Source: Leptospira ellisii
GTDB lineage: Bacteria; Spirochaetota; Leptospiria; Leptospirales; Leptospiraceae
Direction of reading: 5' to 3'
Assembly: GCF_002811955.1 (NCBI RefSeq)
Contig: NZ_NPEF01000083.1
Location: 1 to 13,324, forward strand
Length of the DNA stretch: 13,324 nucleotides
The position numbers were made by a program, and so were the translations under genes. Below are positions 9,875 to 13,324 of this stretch, piece after piece. Below the pieces are notes generated by a model. That model searched no databases. It was not told where the DNA came from and saw nothing but the letters and a program-made list of their open reading frames with translations. Positions within the stretch are counted from its first letter, which is position 1. Each line of letters starts with the position of its first letter.

Positions 9875-10887
9875 CGGTCCGTTTCCGATTCCAGATTGAG
9901 TTTGGTTTTCAGGTTCGGTTTTTCGGCGACGATCTCTCGCGCCAATCGAAGGATCTCCTCCTTCCTATCCTCCGTTTTCGGATAGAGATCTTCCAGTATC
10001 AAAAGGGCTTTGGGATGAAGATTCTGCAGTCTGAAAATCTTCGCCTCCAGGATCCAGGTTCCCGTCGTGATAAAATCCTCGTTTTCGTTTCTGGCCTTTC
10101 TTAAAAAATTCAGAGAGGAAACGTATTGATTGGCGCGGAATTCGGAAAGAGCCGTCAAAAAGTGGGCTTCGCGTTCGGTGATCAGGATCGCTCCGCTCGA
10201 TTCGGGGCTGGAGAGATTCCGTTTTAAGAATTCGGTGTCCCCGGAAAGCGAACCTCCCAAAAGGGAAACCCAAGTGTACCCCGTTTTGAATTCGGGGGCG
10301 AGTTTATCGTAGGCGATCGAATTGAGCAGCGCCGTCAGGGATTTACGCGAAAGGTGTTGTTTTACCGTTTCTCCGAACGCGATCAGAAAGGTATTGTCCG
10401 GATTTTCGGAAAGGGAAGGCTCCAGCGCGCGCGCGCGGAGCGAATTTCTGTACATTTCCTCTAAGATGGGGAGATACGAACCGTCCTCCCGGATGAAATC
10501 GTTAAATCCGGAGTAGGCAAGCTTGACTAACGTTCCCGAGTCGAAGGAGAATCCGTTGAGCAAAAACGAATAATAATTTCCTAATGCGATGTAGAAATAT
10601 CCGAGTTCGTCCGTGGGATTGGCCGTCGTATAATCCTTGGCCGCGCCCTGAAAATTCTTCACGGAACCTTCCTCCAAGGTCCCCGCGGAAATCTGCTGCT
10701 GAATGGATTTGCGTTCCTTTTCGAGCAGTATCTTTCTGTCTCCGGCGAACAGATTTTTGATATCCTGCCGGAAAAAAAAGCCCGTCGCTCCCGCCAACAA
10801 CAGAAGCGCCGCAAGGAAGTAGGGTTTATAACTGGTTTTTTTCTTATAACTTTTCAGACCGGATTGGTACAGCATATCAAGTCCCAA
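9871..10887 (-). CDS. Membrane-anchored TPR-like protein, function unknown
   Basis: This 338-aa protein has a short Lys-rich N-terminus, one membrane helix (about 23-39, YFLAALLLLAGATGFFF), and a long α-helical region (about 50-325) that looks like degenerate TPR or similar helical repeats: YFYIALGNYYSFLLNGFSF, REAHFLTALSEFRANQYVSS and AKIFRLQNLHPKALLILEDL. No catalytic motif is visible. Such proteins usually act as periplasmic or membrane scaffolds; the partner here is unknown. The start is TTG 10887, because GAGGG (10900-10896) lies 8 nt before it; ATG 10875 would be about 20 nt away. It is the first gene of a minus-strand unit, overlaps the next gene by 4 nt, and is divergent from the zinc-ribbon gene. 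Confidence 0.7.
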   Translation of the reverse strand: MGLDMLYQSGLKSYKKKTSYKPYFLAALLLLAGATGFFFRQDIKNLFAGDRKILLEKERKSIQQQISAGTLEEGSVKNFQGAAKDYTTANPTDELGYFYIALGNYYSFLLNGFSFDSGTLVKLAYSGFNDFIREDGSYLPILEEMYRNSLRARALEPSLSENPDNTFLIAFGETVKQHLSRKSLTALLNSIAYDKLAPEFKTGYTWVSLLGGSLSGDTEFLKRNLSSPESSGAILITEREAHFLTALSEFRANQYVSSLNFLRKARNENEDFITTGTWILEAKIFRLQNLHPKALLILEDLYPKTEDRKEEILRLAREIVAEKPNLKTKLNLESETDR

Positions 10888-10895
10888 TTTTTTAT

Positions 10896-10900
10896 CCCTC
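10896..10900 (-). promoter_or_regulatory. Ribosome binding site selecting the TTG start at 10887
   Basis: GAGGG on the minus strand lies 8 nt before TTG 10887 and about 20 nt before the first in-frame ATG, at 10875. The spacing favours the TTG. Confidence 0.6.
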
Positions 10901-10945
10901 TATCCAGGGTTCACGTATTTTTTGGAGTCGTCCGAAGCCCTAAAA

Positions 10946-10957
10946 CTTGACATCAAG
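10946..10957. promoter_or_regulatory. Divergent control site: TTGACA inside CTTGA-CA-TCAAG palindrome
   Basis: The plus strand has TTGACA (10947-10952), a perfect -35 box 36 nt before the zinc-ribbon ATG at 10983. The minus strand of the same bases reads TTGATG, a possible -35 for the divergent TPR gene. The two overlap in the 5-bp inverted repeat CTTGA-CA-TCAAG. The -10 positions on both strands are poor. If the plus promoter has normal spacing, its transcript would begin within one or two bases of the ATG, so a leaderless mRNA is possible. Confidence 0.4.
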
Positions 10958-10982
10958 GCAACCTCTGATTCCGTTGGATCTT

Positions 10983-11180
10983 ATGCCATACGATTACGAT
11001 TTTGACGAAGAATTTGAAATAGAAACGGAGGACGATGACGTTTCGGACGAAGACGTTGTAACGTTTGCATGTGAAGATTGCGATCACAGATGGGAGGAGG
11101 ACGCGTACGAAGCGGAGGACTACGGTCCGGAAGGAGCGATTTGTCCGATGTGCGGTTCCTCGGCAGTGATCGAACTTTGA
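10983..11180 (+). CDS. Small acidic zinc-ribbon protein
   Basis: This 65-aa protein has an N-terminal half dominated by Asp and Glu ([20 protein letters not shown]), then a zinc ribbon with Cys30-x2-Cys33 ([10 protein letters not shown]) and Cys54-x2-Cys57 (ICPMCGSS), spacing as in FmdB-like and rubredoxin-like knuckles. Four Cys suit one structural Zn. A protein- or nucleic-acid-binding role is plausible but unproven. I start at ATG 10983; the frame is open upstream to a TTG at 10947, but that TTG is the TTGACA box and the extra residues are not acidic. Only a weak GGAT lies before the ATG. It leads an operon: the next gene starts by TTGA overlap at its stop. Confidence 0.8.
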   Translation: MPYDYDFDEEFEIETEDDDVSDEDVVTFACEDCDHRWEEDAYEAEDYGPEGAICPMCGSSAVIEL

Positions 11181-11764
11181 CCCCAGCCCGGCGTTATCCG
11201 TCTTCTTTCGGGAAAACGGCCGAGCGTGTCGCCGGGTTTGCACTCTTATTCATTCTTGTTTTTCCGCAGAAATTCCTTAGATCCACCGATTTCAGCGACG
11301 TTTACGATTTTTACAAAAAGGGAAACTATGATACCTTGGTAAGGGTTTCCCGTCCCGCGCTCAACCGCGAGGAAGTGGATTACAGGATTCTTCTTTTGTA
11401 TACGGCCGCGGAAAAGGATCCGGAACAGATCGACAAAACACTTCGCAGCATCTACGAACGGAAACGGTCCCATCCCGGAATCTTCTACAATTCGGTGTTT
11501 CTGTTTTTGGAACGTTGTCTGGTATTGGAGGACTCCGAGGCCGGGATCCGGTGGGGAAAAATTTTCCTCGAATTCGGAGCGTCTTCGGTACGTTATGCGG
11601 AAGGTCTTTACGCCTACGCGTGCATCCTATACGAGGCGGAAAAATTCGACGAGGCCAAACGGGTTCTTATCAAGCTGAAGGAATCCAAGTCCTCGGATCG
11701 TCTGAATAAAAAGATTCGGATCCTGGAACTCAGCATCGAAAAAAAAACGGAGGCGCAGACTTGA
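11177..11764 (+). CDS. Exported TPR-like protein, function unknown
   Basis: This 195-aa protein starts at TTG 11177, sharing bases with the previous gene's TGA (TTGA). The frame is also open from ATG 11078, but that would overlap the zinc-ribbon gene by about 100 nt and add a Gly/Arg-rich shadow peptide. From the TTG the product has a clean signal sequence: basic TPARRY, then a hydrophobic stretch at about 18-30 ([13 protein letters not shown]). The mature part is helical with TPR-like periodicity: [20 protein letters not shown], then [20 protein letters not shown] and [10 protein letters not shown]. Function is unknown. The rsmD start overlaps its stop, again as TTGA. Confidence 0.7.
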   Translation: MTPARRYPSSFGKTAERVAGFALLFILVFPQKFLRSTDFSDVYDFYKKGNYDTLVRVSRPALNREEVDYRILLLYTAAEKDPEQIDKTLRSIYERKRSHPGIFYNSVFLFLERCLVLEDSEAGIRWGKIFLEFGASSVRYAEGLYAYACILYEAEKFDEAKRVLIKLKESKSSDRLNKKIRILELSIEKKTEAQT

Positions 11765-12432
11765 AATCTCTCAAAGTTCAGACGGGTAAACTCAAGGGGA
11801 AATCCATCGAAACGCCTCCGGCAGTAGCGGGTAACACGAACTTTACCCCCGCGATCGTGAAAAAATCCCTCTTCGACGTGGTCGGTTCGCTCGTGCTAAA
11901 GGGAAGGTTGATCCCGGAGGAATCCGTGTTCGTGGATTTTTTCGCGGGTTCGGGGCAGATGGCCTTGGAGGCGGTCAGTCGGGGGTTCGCCAGAGTGGTG
12001 TTATATGAACTCGCCTGGGAACGATCGGACTCGCTCCGGAAGTTGTTCGACAAAATCGGCGCGACATACGAGGTCTTCCGCAAAGACGTATTCCGTTTTT
12101 ATGATAAACTAAACGTTCCCGAAAACTCCCGCGTATATTTTATGGATCCCCCGTATTCCTTTTGGGAGAAGAAGAACGACAAGTTCCGTCTTCTTGCGGA
12201 GGATCTTCTGTCCAAGGAGAATACGACGGCGGTGTTCGTACAGTCTCCGATTCATCCGGGTTGGGACGGTTTCGAAATCAGAAAGTTCGGAAAGAATTTT
12301 CTGAGTTTCAAAATTCGCGAGACGTTCGCTCCCGAAGCGGAGAGGCAAAAGAAGGAAAACGCCGAAGGCGGGGAAGACGAGGGGAGTTTAAAACTCTCCG
12401 GAACGGAAACGGTTCGGTCCGACGAAGATTGA
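11761..12432 (+). CDS. rsmD: RsmD-family 16S rRNA guanine-N2 methyltransferase
   Basis: This 223-aa SAM-dependent methyltransferase is expected to make m2G966 in 16S rRNA during 30S maturation. The N-terminus has [17 protein letters not shown] and [13 protein letters not shown], corresponding to the usual 'G..rGr.l..p......RPT...vre.lFn' segment. SAM motif I is [16 protein letters not shown] at 56-71. The catalytic NPPY-type motif appears as DPPY at 129-132, the form usual for RsmD. After about residue 192 an extra acidic tail ([12 protein letters not shown]...) goes beyond the roughly 195-residue norm. The start is TTG 11761, supported by GGAGG 7 nt upstream (11749-11753) and a TTGA overlap with the previous stop. 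Confidence 0.88.
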   Translation: MKSLKVQTGKLKGKSIETPPAVAGNTNFTPAIVKKSLFDVVGSLVLKGRLIPEESVFVDFFAGSGQMALEAVSRGFARVVLYELAWERSDSLRKLFDKIGATYEVFRKDVFRFYDKLNVPENSRVYFMDPPYSFWEKKNDKFRLLAEDLLSKENTTAVFVQSPIHPGWDGFEIRKFGKNFLSFKIRETFAPEAERQKKENAEGGEDEGSLKLSGTETVRSDED

Positions 12433-13324
12433 AAACGATATCCGTTTTAAAAGCCGCTTTATCTAAAGCGTTCGTCGCCCGAGTTCGTCAAATTTTTTCC
12501 GAAAGAATCGTAGAAACGTATCTTCGGTTTTTCTCGATTGGGCTCGGAATATCGATCGTCAGCCTGCTTCTCAATTCCTCCTTTCACGTGATGGGAGTGG
12601 ATCTTTCCGAATTCAAAGCCCTGTTTTTGTCCTTTGTTCCTTTATTTCTCAAGGATTATTTGAAAACGGCGCTGGCGAGCGGAACCGTTTTCGGAGCGAT
12701 CGGGCTTTTGATTTCCGCCGGGTTCGAGTATGAAATCCGATCGTTTCGGACGAAGTCGGATCCTCAATCGGCGGACGGAAAAATTTCGCCGATGCGAACC
12801 ATGGACCCGCAAGACGACGCGCCGAATCCCTTATCAAAACCTACGATCGTTTTTGCGGTTTTCGTTTTTTCGATCTGGTGTCATTCGGTGATCACTTATC
12901 CGCAGATGTACGGAGAATTCTTTTTTGATCGGATTTCCTTTCTCCGTTTTTTCCTGTTTTTTCTGACGGATCACATTCCGCCTATCGTTCCGAGGACGAT
13001 CGCGTTTCTGATTTTGGCGGGTTGTTTTTTTTCCGCGCTGCGGTTTTTTCTGAGCGAAAGGGACGTTTCGTCCGCGATACGGCTCGCGTTGTTCTGCGTG
13101 TTTCTCTGGTCCTTCCACGTTTGGGGGAGCGTTCCGGGAATCTTTTCCGTCTCCGTGATATATATCATTACCGGAATATTCAGAATTCATAAAATATTTT
13201 TCCTTTTCTGGTTCGCACCAGCGTTGTGGATCGGCTTCTCCGCTTTGAATTTCCCGTCCCTACGGGCCTCCGCTCCTTCCGCCGCGAGCGGAACGGGGGA
13301 TCATCGATCTGAGAAAGGTGGACC
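12429..13324 (+). CDS. Multi-pass membrane protein, 3' end outside window
   Basis: The frame is open from TTG 12429, which overlaps the rsmD stop as TTGA, to the window end: 298 codons without a stop. The product is rich in Phe and has about seven hydrophobic segments, near residues 35-50, 62-75, 83-98, 139-155, 170-180, 190-205 and 218-272 (the last probably two or three helices). A polar loop (101-137) separates the first group. The pattern [10 protein letters not shown] and [20 protein letters not shown] is distinctive. The layout resembles the N-terminal membrane half of Leptospira sulfatase-like proteins, but the catalytic domain is not visible, so this is a guess. Codons from 13287 on come from the inverted copy of kinase DNA and may not belong to this gene. 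Confidence 0.65.
   Translation, partial: MKTISVLKAALSKAFVARVRQIFSERIVETYLRFFSIGLGISIVSLLLNSSFHVMGVDLSEFKALFLSFVPLFLKDYLKTALASGTVFGAIGLLISAGFEYEIRSFRTKSDPQSADGKISPMRTMDPQDDAPNPLSKPTIVFAVFVFSIWCHSVITYPQMYGEFFFDRISFLRFFLFFLTDHIPPIVPRTIAFLILAGCFFSALRFFLSERDVSSAIRLALFCVFLWSFHVWGSVPGIFSVSVIYIITGIFRIHKIFFLFWFAPALWIGFSALNFPSLRASAPSAASGTGDHRSEKGG
13287..13324 (+). repeat. 38-nt inverted copy of histidine kinase coding sequence at the window end
   Basis: Every base from 13287 to 13324 equals the reverse complement of 8605-8568. At 13286 the match stops abruptly. In the kinase the segment codes [11 protein letters not shown]; here the open frame reads it as [12 protein letters not shown], a different frame. 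The copy may continue past the window. Confidence 0.9.

Noticed and set aside
10947..10982. TTG 10947 as start of the zinc-ribbon gene
   Set aside because: The TTG is part of a perfect TTGACA -35 box, no ribosome site precedes it, and the ATG at 10983 begins the acidic domain.
11078..11176. Upstream ATG for the TPR-like gene
   Set aside because: It would overlap the zinc-ribbon gene by about 100 nt and put a Gly/Arg-rich stretch before the signal peptide.
12834..13190. 118-aa minus-strand ORF
   Set aside because: Lys/Arg/Asn-rich shadow of the Phe-rich membrane protein on the plus strand, which is open for the whole region and joined to rsmD.

Overview
The window looks like chromosomal DNA of a Leptospira species. 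The clues are the tail of a DUF1564 protein (a family I know only from Leptospira), several membrane or exported hypotheticals of leptospiral type, frequent TTG start codons and TTGACA -35 boxes. Base composition is near half G+C by eye, higher than L. interrogans, so a higher-GC member of the genus is more likely. This assignment is inferred from protein families, not from a search. Most of the window is ordinary, densely packed core genome. I see no CRISPR array, insertion sequence, prophage or rRNA.

Layout. Bases 1-249 are the end of a DUF1564 gene. A tRNA-Arg(CCG) lies at 529-600 on the minus strand with its own promoter and a possible terminator. A small membrane-anchored coiled-coil protein (754-1140) follows. 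Thymidylate kinase (tmk, 1322-1924, minus) is divergent from an unusual lipoprotein-like HtrA fragment (2028-2645) that keeps the catalytic His and Asp positions but ends before the Ser. Next comes a plus-strand cluster: intact HtrA protease (2921-4081), ruvB (4082-5107) and a TonB-C-like anchored protein (5082-6002), closed by a hairpin terminator. A two-TM coiled-coil protein (6061-6825) then runs convergently into a minus-strand block.

The minus-strand block (10887 down to 6838) reads, in transcription order: a membrane-anchored TPR-like protein, a small Cys-containing exported protein (GTGA overlap), a NarL-type response regulator, and a 7TMR-DISM histidine kinase starting 6 nt after the regulator. 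The last two form a clear two-component pair. The first two may share its promoter or be a separate unit.

From a divergent regulatory region at about 10888-10982, a plus-strand operon runs to the window end: a 65-aa acidic zinc ribbon, a TPR-like exported protein, rsmD (16S rRNA guanine-N2 methyltransferase) and a multi-pass membrane protein cut by the window edge. All three junctions in this operon use the same TTGA stop/start overlap.

The strangest signal is at the extreme 3' end. The last 38 bases (13287-13324) are a perfect reverse-complement copy of 8568-8605, inside the histidine kinase gene, and are read in a different frame. This is either a chimeric sequence end or a real inverted duplication. 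The other observation worth following is the serine-less HtrA paralogue beside an intact HtrA.
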